A DNA stretch of 64,000 nucleotides from DATARH01 sp963773625 (GTDB lineage: Bacteria; Pseudomonadota; Alphaproteobacteria; ATCC43930; CGMCC-115725), in assembly GCA_963773625.1 (NCBI GenBank), contig CAVZCJ010000019.1, positions 1-64,000 on the forward strand, written 5' to 3'. This document shows, piece by piece, positions 1 to 9,463 of the stretch; within the stretch, counting starts at the first letter, position 1, and every line of letters begins with the position of its first letter. The notes beneath the pieces were generated by a model that saw only the letters and a list, made by a program, of their open reading frames with translations, did not search any database and was not told where the DNA came from. The position numbers and the translations under genes are program-made.

Positions 1-1
1 C

Positions 2-1000
2 GATGGTCGAAGAGACGGCGCGGGCCGACCGGGACTGGGGGACGCGTACCGCTGGTGTCGGCGCACGGTACGTGAACGTGATCCGGCGATCTACGCATTG
101 ACGGCTCTGATGCCGCGGATGCTGTGGCCTGGTTGCTGGGCGCTGTGGGCGGCGCTGGCGGCGGTGGACGACCTCGTCGACTCCGGCACGAGCCACCCGG
201 CGGAGCGCGCCGTCGAGGTGCAGGCGTGGGTGAGTGCCCTGGACGCCGAGCTGGCGACCGGGACCAGCGCCGACATGGTCCGTCGTGCCCTGGTCGACAC
301 CATCGTGCGCTGGGGACTCGACGTGGCTGACCTGCGGGCCTCGTTCCAGGTTCTCGCCGGCGACCTGCATCCCGCCCCCCTCGTCACCTGGGACGACTGG
401 CGGGCGAGGTCGCGAGGGATGGACAGCGCGTGGGCCAGGCAGATCCTGGTCCTGCTTGACCGGGCCGGCGTGGACATGTCGTTCGCGCTGCGGCACGGCG
501 AGGCGATCTCACGGTTCCTCGACGGCGTCCAGTTGATCGACAATCTGGCCGACCTGCCCGAGGATCTCGGCGAGGGGCCACTCACGATCCCGGCCGAAGT
601 CCTCGACCGCTTTCCCGGCGCCGCCGAGGACCTGCCCCAGCGACGGTGGACGATGCCCGTGCAAGGCGTACTGGCCCACTTGGTCAGCATGGCTCGGCGC
701 TGGGTGGACCAGCCCGGCCTCGGCGTCGGATGGCACCCGGGGCCGGCGATCCTGCTCGCGACCACGAGCCGGGTGTTCCTGGCCCGGCTCGACGCGATCG
801 CCGCAGCCGGGCCCAGCCTGCTGTACGCCTCCCCCGAGCCTGGGCGGATCACCCGATGGCGGCTCCTCGCGCCTGCCCGGATCAGGATCGCCCTGGCCTG
901 GAAGCTGACGACGCTCAGCGGGCCACCTGCGGCCCGGCCCCTGCCAGCCCCGCCCGGACCCGACGGTCCGCCGCGTGGCCAGGTCCTACCCCCACGGCTG
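2..1000 (+). CDS. squalene/phytoene synthase-type domain, 5' partial, out of frame with UppS
   Basis: Head-to-head (trans) isoprenyl transferase domain that would join two prenyl diphosphates. Both Asp-rich motifs are visible: DDLVD early on, and DNLADLPED about 140 residues later. The frame is open to the left edge. A likely start (MVEETARADRDW) lies in another frame at position 3, so an indel near position 20 is possible. No stop closes this frame before the downstream UppS domain begins; it runs on to 1399 as nonsense. The natural product may therefore be one fused protein broken by an indel between about 910 and 1030. Family assignment is firm; product and fusion are inference. Confidence 0.75.
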
Positions 1001-1734
1001 CGCGCGGACGGCGTCCGGCCCCCCAGATCGCCGCCGACCGGATACCGCGGCACGTCGCGATCATCATGGACGGCAACGGCCGCTGGGCCCAGCAGCGCGG
1101 CCTGCCTCGTCCCGAGGGACACCGCGCCGGTATCGAGGCCGTGCACGACGTTGTCCACGGCGCCCTGGAGATCGGGCTGTCCCACCTCACCCTGTACGCC
1201 TTCTCGACCGAGAACTGGAAGCGGGACGTCGGCGAGGTCGCCCGACTGTTCGCAATGCTCGACGAGGAACTGCGCTCGGCCCCCTACCTCGACCACGGCG
1301 TCCGGCTCCGCTGGCTTGGGTACCCTGACCGGCTGCCGTGGGAGCTTGTGCAGACCTTGCGGCGCAACGAAACCGCCAGCCGAGACCAGCGCACCCTGAC
1401 CCTCACCCTGTGCGTGAACTATGGCGGCCGCGCCGAGATCCTGCACGGGGCCGCCGCAGTCGCACGCAGCGTCCTGGCGGGCGACCTCGACCCCGAACAG
1501 ATCACAGAAGGCGAGTTCGCGCGCCGCCTCCCGCTGCCCGACCTGCCCGACGTGGACCTGCTGTGGCGGACCGGCGCCGAGCAGCGCACGTCCAACTTCC
1601 TCCCCTGGCACTCCACCTACGCCGAACTGTTCTTCACCACCAGCCTCTGGCCAGACGTCGACCGCCGCGACCTGTGGGACGCCGTCGCCGAGTACGCGCG
1701 ACGGCGACGCCGTTACGGCGCGGCCACCGGCTGA
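1000..1734 (+). CDS. uppS: isoprenyl transferase (UppS-type cis-prenyltransferase)
   Basis: Z-type prenyltransferase that extends an allylic diphosphate with isopentenyl diphosphate; in most bacteria it makes the undecaprenyl carrier lipid. The P-loop motif MDGNGRWA, the segment YAFSTENWKR and the C-terminal RTGAEQRTSNFLPW with a following YAELFF are all present. The domain starts near the segment IPRHVAII at about 1040. No ATG, GTG or TTG occurs in this frame in the 180 bases upstream, so translation probably comes from the preceding prenyl-synthase domain. Pairing with an HH-type synthase suggests specialised terpenoid metabolism rather than housekeeping cell-wall synthesis, but that is inference. 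Confidence 0.85.
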   Translation, partial: ARGRRPAPQIAADRIPRHVAIIMDGNGRWAQQRGLPRPEGHRAGIEAVHDVVHGALEIGLSHLTLYAFSTENWKRDVGEVARLFAMLDEELRSAPYLDHGVRLRWLGYPDRLPWELVQTLRRNETASRDQRTLTLTLCVNYGGRAEILHGAAAVARSVLAGDLDPEQITEGEFARRLPLPDLPDVDLLWRTGAEQRTSNFLPWHSTYAELFFTTSLWPDVDRRDLWDAVAEYARRRRRYGAATG

Positions 1735-2415
1735 CCTCAGCGCGAACGTCGGGGTGCGGCCAGCGGGCGAGGCCGGGCGGGCGCGGGAACCACCCAGTGG
1801 CATACCCGCCGCTGACGGTGACGAGGCGAATGGGGGTCGTGATCGTAGGTCACGCCGTCGACTCGTATGGACCCGAAGCAGTAGTCAGTGAATCGCATGC
1901 TGATGCTCCTTACCCGCATCGGGATCGTACGGCCGGTACCGGCGGCCGGTCCAGCTCCGTCAGCGGTCAGATTGCCCGGGCGCGATCAGGGGTCGCGAGC
2001 CGCCATTCAGCGAGCGTGGAACCTGGCCAGGTCTGCGTCAGCCGGTGCCTGCGCGGAGGATGACCGGCCTAGGAAATGGCGGTTGAATAGACCGGAGAAA
2101 GCCGGGTGGGTGTCATGTGATGAGCGGCGCCGACATGTCGGCGCCGCTCATCACAGGGACGCCCGGCAAGCCGGTCTCAGCATTCAGACAGCAATATCGA
2201 GGACGCTTATCACAGAGAGTAGTCAACCACCCGGTGTCAGCCACGCATGTAACCGCCCATGCGCGCTATGCGCGCTCCTATCGCTCTGTTGGCTGGCTAT
2301 CTTTGGCGCGTCTGAACAGTCATTATGCGTCCGGGGCCGACGAGATGCTCGGGGATCGCGGTGGCCCGCCGGCCGGGGTGCTCGCCGAAGTGACTGAGAT
2401 CAGCGGGCTCAGGCG
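1735..2415. other. convergent intergenic region without a convincing gene
   Basis: This 680-base stretch separates uppS (+) from an amidohydrolase (-). Open frames exist but show no family features or ribosome-binding sites. The one notable feature is the perfect palindrome at 2116-2155. Confidence 0.6.
2116..2155. terminator. perfect 40-bp palindrome, possible bidirectional terminator
   Basis: Two 20-base arms are exact reverse complements with no spacer; the centre is ACATGT and the arms include GAGCGGCGCCG. It lies between convergent genes, which fits a bidirectional terminator. There is no T tract, as is common for actinomycete hairpin terminators. A protein-binding site or an element end remains possible. 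Confidence 0.5.
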
Positions 2416-3332
2416 TCAACCGGGGGCGCGCCGGGCATACCAGCGCTCGGCGGTGCGGTGGAACAACATCGCTCGCTCATCGTCGGAGAAAGCGGAGAAG
2501 ATTGCGTCGTAGGCGGCATAGAGCCGCCCGAACCCCGAGCGCAGGTTCTCGATTGGCAGGTCTGAGCCGAGCATGCACCGCTGCGGGCCGAAGATGCCGG
2601 TCACCTCGAGCAGCCACGGGCGTATCTGCGGGAGGGTCCAGTCGCCGAAGATGGTGCCGATGGCGTCGATCCGGGTCGCCACATTGCCGGCCGCGGCCAG
2701 CGGGGCGAGGCCGCGCATGTGCCCGGCGAGGTCGCCGCCGCCAGGGCGGCCTGCGGCCAGCCGAAATGGTCGATGACGATCCTCAGGGCGGGGAACTCTG
2801 CTGCCATCCGGGTCACGACACTGAGCTGGCTGGACGTCGCCTCGACCGTGGCCACCAGGCCGCTGCTGGCGAGCAATGCCAGGTTGTCCTGGACGAGCCG
2901 GTCATCGAGAAGATTCCCGCCAGCGGCCCGTGCGGACAGTTCCGGCACCAGGCGCATCCGGATGCTGCGGATGACCGGCCGCTGCTGGCAGCGGCCGATC
3001 AGGCCGGCGAAGCCCGCTGATGCCGGGTCGCCCAATGTGACCATCGCGATGACCGGTGGCGTCCCGTCCTGCTGCCGGCTGACCCAGTCAGCGGCGGCTA
3101 GCGGATCCGCCACGCCGGCGTCCGACCAGATGACGCCGCGCACGTCATAGCCTGCCGTTTCCCGCCGGTAGTCAGACAATGTGTACCGGTCGGGCAGGCT
3201 GTCGTAATCTCCGAGCATGTCCCGGACAAGGGTGCGATCGGACAGCCAGAACACCGGGTTGCCGCCCTGATCCCACAAGTGCACGTTGCAGTCGACGATC
3301 GGGCCGGTGCCCGGCCGCGTCTCCTGGGCCAC
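2416..3332 (-). CDS. amidohydrolase (Amidohydro_2-like), one frameshift
   Basis: Predicted metal-dependent TIM-barrel hydrolase or decarboxylase-like enzyme. The N-terminus carries the first metal motif in a DCNVHLWD context. IDHFGWP sits in the middle and GSDLPIEN near the end supplies the usual late Asp. The reading frame shifts near 2725-2740: the first 200 residues read from the ATG at 3332, the last 100 (from RGLAPLAAAG) in another frame, and together they give a normal length of about 305. Downstream it converges on uppS. Substrate unknown. Confidence 0.7.
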
Positions 3333-3789
3333 CGGCAGAACCTACCGCAGCGCAGGCTCTCCCGCCAGCCAGCATCCAAGCCGACCGCCCCTGACAGCGG
3401 TCCCCGTCACGGTGCAGGCAGGACGGTAACATCCGCGGTCGGCCGGGCGACACGGCGCGCGGCCACCGGTAGACCCGCAGCGCAAAAGACCGCCGGCGTG
3501 ACGCGCATGCAAGGCCCGCCAGGCACGGCACCCGTCCCCGAACCGGATCGGCAGCCGTCAGGCCATCACCTGCGGATAGCCCGGCACGTTACCGGCTGCC
3601 ATCGACGAGCGGGGCTTGTCGCGCAGAACCGGCGGATATGCAACGGAGCAAGCCGTGGGGCGGAGACGAGGTGAGCCGCTCGTATCCGGCGATTCCCCGC
3701 CGCGGCCACGACGTTCACGCGGCCACGCTATGTGGTGGTTGCCGTTCGTGGTTTGCGGACGATATCCGCTCAATTGAGACGTTGGGTAG
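3333..3789. other. gene-free stretch
   Basis: No open frame here shows recognisable motifs, a credible start site or a family-like sequence on either strand. It probably holds the amidohydrolase promoter. Confidence 0.5.
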
Positions 3790-3958
3790 ATGGTGCGGTC
3801 CCGGCCGGGATGGCCGTGAGCCGTCCCGCAGCCAGGCCCGCAAGTCCGGCGTGCCGGGGTTCGCCAGCGCGGAGACCACGGCGGCGTGCGCGGCCTGCGC
3901 GGCAATCGTGCCCCGGCCCGGGCCCCAGGCCGGCGCGCACCGCCAGGGTCAGCTTCAT
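3790..3958 (-). pseudogene. peptidyl-tRNA hydrolase 2-like N-terminal remnant
   Basis: Reading leftward from the ATG at 3958, the peptide begins MKLTLAVRAGLGPG. After a one-base shift it continues GTIAAQAAHAAVVSAL and LRAWLRDG. This matches the start of the PTH2 family, whose members typically read VVRTDLxMGKGKIAAQxAHAA. After about 55 residues the resemblance stops, well short of the usual 115-120. The remnant is divergent from the methyltransferase. Assignment rests on one short motif. Confidence 0.45.
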
Positions 3959-4055
3959 GACTGGTACGGGAACCACGGCCGGCCGGGGCGCCCGGGCTGC
4001 GGCCGCGACGCGAGAGACTGGGCCCGGGACCACGATTGGGCGGAGGCACGGACTC

Positions 4056-4661
4056 ATGACCGAACAAGCGCACCCGCAGTGGGACGCCAGCTACACGGCC
4101 GGCACGCCGGCCCCGTGGGACATCGGCAGGCCGCAGCCGGCTTTTGCCCGGCTCGCTGACGAGGGCCGCCTGACCGGGCGCCTTCTCGACGCTGGCTGCG
4201 GCACCGGCGAGAACGCGCTGCTGGCCGCCAGTCGTGGCGCCGATGTCACCGGCATCGACGTGGCGCCGACCGCGATCGCGCGGGCCCGCGCGAAAGCGTC
4301 CGAGCGCGGACTGACCGCGCGGTTCGAAGTCGCCGACGCACTCGACCTCGGCCGCCTCAGCCTCACTGCCGACACCGTGATCGATAGCGGGGTGTTCCAC
4401 CTATTCGGCGACGACGACCGGGCCCGGTACGTCGCCAGCCTCGCGGCTGTGCTCAGACCAGCCGGCGTTTGCTACCTCATGTGCTTCAGCGACCGGCAGC
4501 CAGGGACCTGGGGCCCGCGCCGCGTCCGCGCGGACGAGTTGCGCGCGGCGTTCAGCGACGGCTGGGCCGTCCAGTCGATTACCGCCAGCACCTTCGAGAT
4601 CAACCCGGTGGACGGCACGACGCAGGTCCAGGCCTGGCTAGCCGCGATCAGGCGTCACTAA
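4056..4661 (+). CDS. class I SAM-dependent methyltransferase
   Basis: Small Rossmann-fold methyltransferase of 201 residues. Motif I is LLDAGCGTGENAL, followed by GADVTGIDVAPTAI (acidic ribose-binding end of beta 2), VADALDL and DTVIDSGVFHLF, the order expected for a Methyltransf_25/11-type domain. The ATG at 4056 is preceded by GGAGG at 4042-4046, which settles the start. Substrate not predictable. It stands alone between remnants. Confidence 0.85.
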   Translation: MTEQAHPQWDASYTAGTPAPWDIGRPQPAFARLADEGRLTGRLLDAGCGTGENALLAASRGADVTGIDVAPTAIARARAKASERGLTARFEVADALDLGRLSLTADTVIDSGVFHLFGDDDRARYVASLAAVLRPAGVCYLMCFSDRQPGTWGPRRVRADELRAAFSDGWAVQSITASTFEINPVDGTTQVQAWLAAIRRH

Positions 4662-4689
4662 CCAGCCGGGCCCGCACGGGCCCGTACCG

Positions 4690-4770
4690 CTAGCGTGCCG
4701 TGCTAACGCCCAGACCCTTGCGCAGCCAGGCGACCGCGCAGATCACGAAGAAAGCCACAACCAGGTCCAT
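4690..4770 (-). CDS. possible 26-residue membrane peptide
   Basis: Short frame with one hydrophobic stretch (LVVAFFVICAVAW) followed by basic residues (LRKG), a plausible single-pass peptide. A weak GAAG lies before the ATG. No family recognised, and chance cannot be excluded at this length. Confidence 0.2.
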   Translation of the reverse strand: MDLVVAFFVICAVAWLRKGLGVSTAR

Positions 4771-5266
4771 CTTCGTGTCACTTCACTTCCCCGGTCACTG
4801 ACCCGTTGCCCAGGCCCGGCGCCTTCGGGCCGCACGCAGCGACGCCCAGCACCCACGCGCCGATCCGGCGCCCGGACCTCGGAGCCGCGGACGTCTCTCA
4901 CTACCTCGCGTGATCGGCGCTCGTCTCGAGGGACGCACACACTCCCGCCCAATTGCGCTGAAGCGGCCTCCGACTGGCGACGGCAACGTCCGGTGTGTAA
5001 CCGTTCGTTCTGGAGCGCCCGAACGGAATTATCTTCTTGCGCCGTGTCCTTTGCCGGAACCGGCGCACTTCCGCACGCGAGCGCTGAAGGACAGCCGCCG
5101 GTTGGCAATCCGCCTCCAGCCGATAGGGCGGGCCATTCAGGCGAGGGGAGTGCGGTCAAGGTCACCCCTGCAACAGCGGGCGTGCCGGTACCGGACATTG
5201 CTGATGAGTGTCTGCCGGCTTGCGGATGGCCGGCGCGTTCGTATCGGCCGCGGTGCTGGACGCCCG
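4771..5266. other. gene-free stretch
   Basis: Nothing supportable on either strand. Open frames lack motifs and start signals. Confidence 0.5.
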
Positions 5267-5305
5267 CAGGGCGTGGCCCGGCGCTGAAACGCCGGCCACG
5301 CCCTG
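5267..5305 (-). terminator. hairpin terminator after the alpha/beta hydrolase
   Basis: The arm CAGGGCGTGGCCCGGCG pairs with CGCCGGCCACGCCCTG across the loop CTGAAA, with a single bulged C. It sits 30 bases beyond the stop of the minus-strand hydrolase at 5337. Confidence 0.65.
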
Positions 5306-5336
5306 GGTTACCGGGCGCGAGATGAGTCGTAGCGGG

Positions 5337-6044
5337 TTACTGACGAGTGCTCACGGCGGTGGCGGCCTGCTTGATGAGGTCCGCGACTGCGGCCGGCTGG
5401 GAGACGTAGATGGCGTGGCTGCCCGCCACCTCCACGACGTCCGACCCGGCCCGCCGGGACATGGCGCGCTGGGCTGCCGGGGGGATCATCCGGTCCTCGG
5501 TCGTGACCATGTACCAGCTCGGCTTGGTCCGCCAGGCGGGGTCGGTGACCTGCCCGGCGGGGGCGTCCACGGCCCACGGGACCTGCGAGTCGGCCATGAA
5601 CGCGGCCAGGTCGGCGGGCAGGTCGGCGGCGAATGAGGCGTGGAACTTGTCCCGGTCCAGGAACAGGAAGCCGTCCCTGGGCGGCAGGATCGGCGGCTGC
5701 GGCCCGTCGGCCGGGAATCCGCCGATGAGCGAGTTGACCGACTCGTCCTTGTCCGGCGCGAACGCGCAGACGTAGACCAGGGCCGCCACGTTCGGGTGGG
5801 TGCCGGCTTCGCTGATGACCGCGCCGCCGTAGGAGTGGCCGACGAGCACGACCGGGCCGTCTTGCGCGTCGATGATCAGCCGCGTGGCGGCGGCGTCGCC
5901 CGGCAGCGACAGGGTGGGGTTCTGTACCACGGCGACGTGGTAGCCGTCCTGGGTGAGCAGGTCGTAGAGGGGGCGCCAGCCGGACCCATCGACGAATCCG
6001 CCGTGGACCAGCACTATGGTTGCTGGCGCTGAGCCTGTGTTCAT
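5337..6044 (-). CDS. alpha/beta hydrolase
   Basis: Alpha/beta-hydrolase of 235 residues. The oxyanion motif VLVHGGFVDGSGW is at residues 11-23, the nucleophile elbow GHSYGG has Ser71, the acid is probably in TTEDRMIPP, and the catalytic His in GSHAIYVS near the C-terminus. This resembles the Abhydrolase_6 group close to salicylate/MeNA esterases. AGAAGGAGAACACC precedes the ATG. It is a single-gene unit ended by the hairpin at 5267-5305. Substrate unknown. Confidence 0.85.
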   Translation of the reverse strand: MNTGSAPATIVLVHGGFVDGSGWRPLYDLLTQDGYHVAVVQNPTLSLPGDAAATRLIIDAQDGPVVLVGHSYGGAVISEAGTHPNVAALVYVCAFAPDKDESVNSLIGGFPADGPQPPILPPRDGFLFLDRDKFHASFAADLPADLAAFMADSQVPWAVDAPAGQVTDPAWRTKPSWYMVTTEDRMIPPAAQRAMSRRAGSDVVEVAGSHAIYVSQPAAVADLIKQAATAVSTRQ

Positions 6045-6217
6045 GGTGTTCTCCTTCTGTAGGGACCTGGGCTTCCGGCGCCGGGGCGGTACCTGGACCG
6101 GACCCCATCGTCAGCCGGAGGCGGGTGGCTTGCTTCAAGCCAAGCAACGGTGCCACGTGTTGGCCATGCACAACCACACGCAAGACTGACCACCGGAAGT
6201 GCCGATGGCGCCCGGGG

Positions 6218-6450
6218 TTACGCGGGTGGCCCGGCCTCGGTGAGGGTGGTCAGTTCGCGGACGACGTCGTAGGCCTCGGCCGCGCCGATCCGCTGCAATA
6301 TCTTCAGCGCCTGCCGTAGCAGGACCCGGGCCTGGGCGGCCTGGCCGTCGCGAGGGTACAGCGGCCCAGACCGGCCAGTGCGCGCGCCTCGTTCCGGGAG
6401 CAGGTCAGCGGCAAGACCAGGGCCGAGGCGGACTCCCGGCCGGGCCGTCT
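6218..6450 (-). pseudogene. inverted remnant of a TPR-protein 3' end
   Basis: Read leftward, it encodes NEARALAGLGRC, then a stretch ending AALLRQALKI-like, QRIGAAEA and TEAGPPA followed by TAA at 6220-6218. This closely matches the last 60 residues of the intact HTH/NB-ARC/TPR gene at 6527-9022, which lies in the opposite orientation starting only 77 bases away. About one base in eight differs. It has at least one indel and no 5' portion, so it is a truncated paralogue. Confidence 0.75.
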
Positions 6451-6526
6451 TGCCTGGATGGTGGCGGCGTTAGCGCGGATGCAGGGAGAATGCTGCTGTT
6501 AGCCGCCAGGGCCGGGAGGTGGGGCT

Positions 6527-9022
6527 GTGGCTGAGCCGCCGGTCGGGTTCGCCAGCCTGCTGCGGAAGCTGCGCCGGAAGGCGCGGCTGACGCAGGAGGA
6601 ACTGGCCGGGGCGGCGGACGTGAGCGTGCGCGCGGTCAGCAACCTGGAGCGGGGGGCGGTGACCACGCCGCAGAAGGACACGGTGCGGCTGCTGGCCGAC
6701 GCGCTGGGCCTGGTCGGCCCGGTCCGGGCCGAGTTCGAGGCGGCCGCCCGGGACCGCCCGGCGGCGGGCGGGGTGGCGGCGGCGACGCGGACGCTGCCGC
6801 GTGACATCGCCTCGTTCACCGGGCGGCAGCAGGAACTGGAGCAGCTGGCCAAGGCCGCGGCGGGGGCGGGGGCGGTGGTGAGCATCCACGCGATCGGCGG
6901 GATGGCCGGGGTGGGCAAGACCGCGTTCGCGGTGCACGCCGCGCACCGGCTGGCCGGCCGGTTCCCCGGCGGGCAGATCTTCCTGCCGCTGCACGGGCAC
7001 ACTCCCGGCCAGCAGCCGGTGGACCCCGAGGATGCGCTGGCCAGCCTGCTGCTGACCGCGGGGGTCGCGGCCGGGCAGATCCCGCCGGGCCTGGAGGCGC
7101 GGATGGCGCTGTGGCGGGACCGGCTGGCCGGGCAGCAGCTGCTGCTGGTGCTGGACGACGCGGCCAGCAGTGAGCAGGTGCGCCCGCTGCTGCCCGGGGC
7201 CGGGGGCAGCCTGGTGCTGGTCACCAGCCGCCGGCACCTGTCCGCGCTGGAGGACGCCACGGCGGTCAGCCTGGACACCCTGCCGCCCGGCCAGGCCGCC
7301 GCGCTGCTGGTCCGGCTGGCGGGCCGGGCCGGGCTGAGCCCGGCCGCTCCGGCGGTGGCCGAGATTACCCGGCTGTGCGGGTACCTGCCGCTGGCGATCG
7401 GGATGGTGGCCCGCCAGCTGCACCACCATCCGGCCTGGTCCGTGACTGGGCGGGCCGCCGAGCTGGCCGCGGCGCGGGACCGGCTGGAGCTGATGGCGAC
7501 GGAGAACCTGTCGGTGGCGGCCGCGTTCGACCTGTCCTACGCCGACTTGACCGGTGACCAGCAGCGGCTGTTCCGTCGGCTGGGCCTGCACCCCGGCGCC
7601 GAGGTCGACGGCTACACCGCCGCCGCGCTGGATGGCACCGGCCTGGCGGCCGCACGCCGCGGCCTGGAGGGGCTGTATGACCAGTACCTGCTGTCCGAGC
7701 CGGCCGCGGGGCGCTACCGGATGCACGACCTGATCCGCGAGTACGCCCGTGCCCTGGCCGGCCGCGCCGACGCGGACCGGGACCAGGCGACCGAACGGCT
7801 GCTGGAGTACTACCAGTACACCGCCGCCCGCGCTGACGCTCTGATTACCCGCCAGGCCCGCCCCGCCCCGGCCGCCGCGGAGGGGTCGGTCCCGGCCGCG
7901 GTGCCCACCCTGGCCAACCGGGTGCAGGCGCTGGCCTGGGCCCGCGCCGAGCGGCCCAGCCTGATCGCCACCCTCGACTACGCCACCGCGACCGGCCAGC
8001 ACGCCCGGGTCATCGGCTTGACCGCGGGCCTGGCCGCGCTGTTGCAGAGCGACGGGCCGTGGGCTGAGGCCATCACCCGCCATCAAGCCGCGATCCAGGC
8101 CGCCCGGCATCTCGGTGACTGGCTGGGCCAGGCCAACGCCCTCCACGACCTCGGGGACGTGCGGCGGCTGACGGACGATTACCCGGCCGCGGCCCGGGCC
8201 CAGGAGCAGGCCCTGGGCCTCTACCGTGACCTGGGTGACCGGCTCGGCCAGGCCAACGCCCTCCACGACCTAGGGGTGGTGCAGTCGATAACCGGTGATT
8301 ACCCGGCCGCGGCCCAGGCCCAGGAGCAGGCCCTGGGCCTCTACCGTGACCTGGGTGACCGGCTCGGCCAGGCCAACGTCCTCAACGATCTCGGGGACGT
8401 GCGGCGGCTGACCGGTGACTACCCGGCCGCGGCCCAGGCCCACGAGCAAGCCCTGGACATCCACCGTGACCTCGGCAACCGGCTCGGCCAGGCCGGTGCC
8501 CTCAACTCACTCGGGGTCGTGCGGCGGCTGACGGGTGAGTACCCGGCGGCGGCCCAGGTGCTGGAGCAGGCCCTGGGCCTCTACCGCGACCTCGGCAACC
8601 GGCTCGGCCAGGCCTACGCCCTCCGCGAGCTCGGGGCCGTGCGGCGGCTGACGGGTGAGTACTCGGCGGCGGCCCAGGTGCTGGAGCAGGCCCTGGACAT
8701 CTACCGCGACATCGGCAACCGGAATGGCGAGGCCGAGGCGCTCAACGACAAAGGGACGCTGCACCGGGTCAGCGGTGACCTCGCGCAAGCTGAGGGGTGC
8801 CACCAGCAGGCCCTGGACCTGGCCCGCGCCATCGCCAGCTCCCGGAACCAGGCGCACGCACTGGCCGGCCTGGGCCGCTGCGCCCTGGCCGCCGGCCACG
8901 TCGCCCGGGCCGAGGCCCTCCTGCGGCAGGCGCTGGAGATCTTCCAGCGGATCGGCGCGGCCGAGGCCGACGACGTCGACCGCGAACTGACCACCTTCAC
9001 CGAGGCCGGGCCACCCGCATAA
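6527..9022 (+). CDS. XRE-HTH / NB-ARC / TPR regulator (STAND-type)
   Basis: 831 residues. An XRE-type helix-turn-helix covers residues 8-62 (LTQEELAGAADVSVRAVSNL). An NB-ARC ATPase follows, with P-loop GGMAGVGKT (Lys131), Walker-B-like LLLVLDDAAS, LVTSRR and the GYLPLAI (GxP) motif. From about residue 525 there are at least six tetratricopeptide repeats. STAND proteins of this layout act as ATP-dependent switches; in actinomycetes they are usually transcription factors. The start is the GTG at 6527, preceded by GGGAGGTGGGG. No effector domain is visible, and the partner gene and signal are unknown. Confidence 0.9.
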   Translation: MAEPPVGFASLLRKLRRKARLTQEELAGAADVSVRAVSNLERGAVTTPQKDTVRLLADALGLVGPVRAEFEAAARDRPAAGGVAAATRTLPRDIASFTGRQQELEQLAKAAAGAGAVVSIHAIGGMAGVGKTAFAVHAAHRLAGRFPGGQIFLPLHGHTPGQQPVDPEDALASLLLTAGVAAGQIPPGLEARMALWRDRLAGQQLLLVLDDAASSEQVRPLLPGAGGSLVLVTSRRHLSALEDATAVSLDTLPPGQAAALLVRLAGRAGLSPAAPAVAEITRLCGYLPLAIGMVARQLHHHPAWSVTGRAAELAAARDRLELMATENLSVAAAFDLSYADLTGDQQRLFRRLGLHPGAEVDGYTAAALDGTGLAAARRGLEGLYDQYLLSEPAAGRYRMHDLIREYARALAGRADADRDQATERLLEYYQYTAARADALITRQARPAPAAAEGSVPAAVPTLANRVQALAWARAERPSLIATLDYATATGQHARVIGLTAGLAALLQSDGPWAEAITRHQAAIQAARHLGDWLGQANALHDLGDVRRLTDDYPAAARAQEQALGLYRDLGDRLGQANALHDLGVVQSITGDYPAAAQAQEQALGLYRDLGDRLGQANVLNDLGDVRRLTGDYPAAAQAHEQALDIHRDLGNRLGQAGALNSLGVVRRLTGEYPAAAQVLEQALGLYRDLGNRLGQAYALRELGAVRRLTGEYSAAAQVLEQALDIYRDIGNRNGEAEALNDKGTLHRVSGDLAQAEGCHQQALDLARAIASSRNQAHALAGLGRCALAAGHVARAEALLRQALEIFQRIGAAEADDVDRELTTFTEAGPPA
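8101..8820 (+). repeat. six tandem 120-bp TPR-coding repeats
   Basis: The period is exactly 120 bases (40 residues). Units at 8101, 8221, 8341, 8461 and 8581 are nearly identical in blocks such as CTCGGCCAGGCC and GAGCAGGCCCTG. The sixth, from 8701, is more diverged. Such high DNA identity implies recent expansion or gene conversion. Confidence 0.85.
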
Positions 9023-9175
9023 CCCGTGTCATCGGCACTCCCAGGCGGTCGGTTCTTGCAGACGGCTTCCGGGCGGCCAGGTTCGGGCAATGCCGAAGGC
9101 GCGTCGTCCGGCGTTGCGTTGAGAGTCACGGACCACCTCCTGGTGGCTGAGGGCAGATCCGGCTGGCTCGGCATT

Positions 9176-9385
9176 TTAGAAGCCGACCTGCTGGCGGATA
9201 AGGACCACGTGGATGCGGCCAGGCAGTTCCTGGTGGATCTCGAGGATCACCGCCTGTCGTGCGGCATCGAGATCACCGACAACCTCGGCACTGAACCCGT
9301 GCTCCTCGAGCGCCACGACAGTCGCCTGCAACGCGTGCTCATCCGGCAGCGTAGTGAAGCGGTCAGGGATGGCAGTCGTACTCAC
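9176..9385 (-). pseudogene. LUD-domain (lactate-utilisation-like) protein, truncated
   Basis: A GTG at 9385 with AAGGAGGGCCA upstream opens a 69-residue frame. It begins STTAIPDRF, then ALEEHGFSAEVVGDLDAARQAV, which resembles the start of small LUD-domain proteins. After that the sequence loses similarity and stops, whereas relatives run to about 200 residues. A copy of the 46-bp element (9464-9509) points at this start. Assignment is from recall of the family's N-terminus. Confidence 0.45.
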
Positions 9386-9463
9386 TACTGGCCCTCCTTG
9401 ATGCAGATCGCGCCCGGGAACCCGGGTCCCCGGCAGCTAGCTGGCTGATCGAGTATGCCCGAA

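Noticed and set aside
1888..2397. Long plus-strand open frame after uppS
   Set aside because: No ribosome site, no motif, composition of a shadow frame, and it crosses the 40-bp palindrome.
6470..8266. Very long minus-strand frame opposite the TPR regulator
   Set aside because: Gln/Gly/Arg-rich antisense shadow of a high-GC gene; the plus strand has the clear domain structure.
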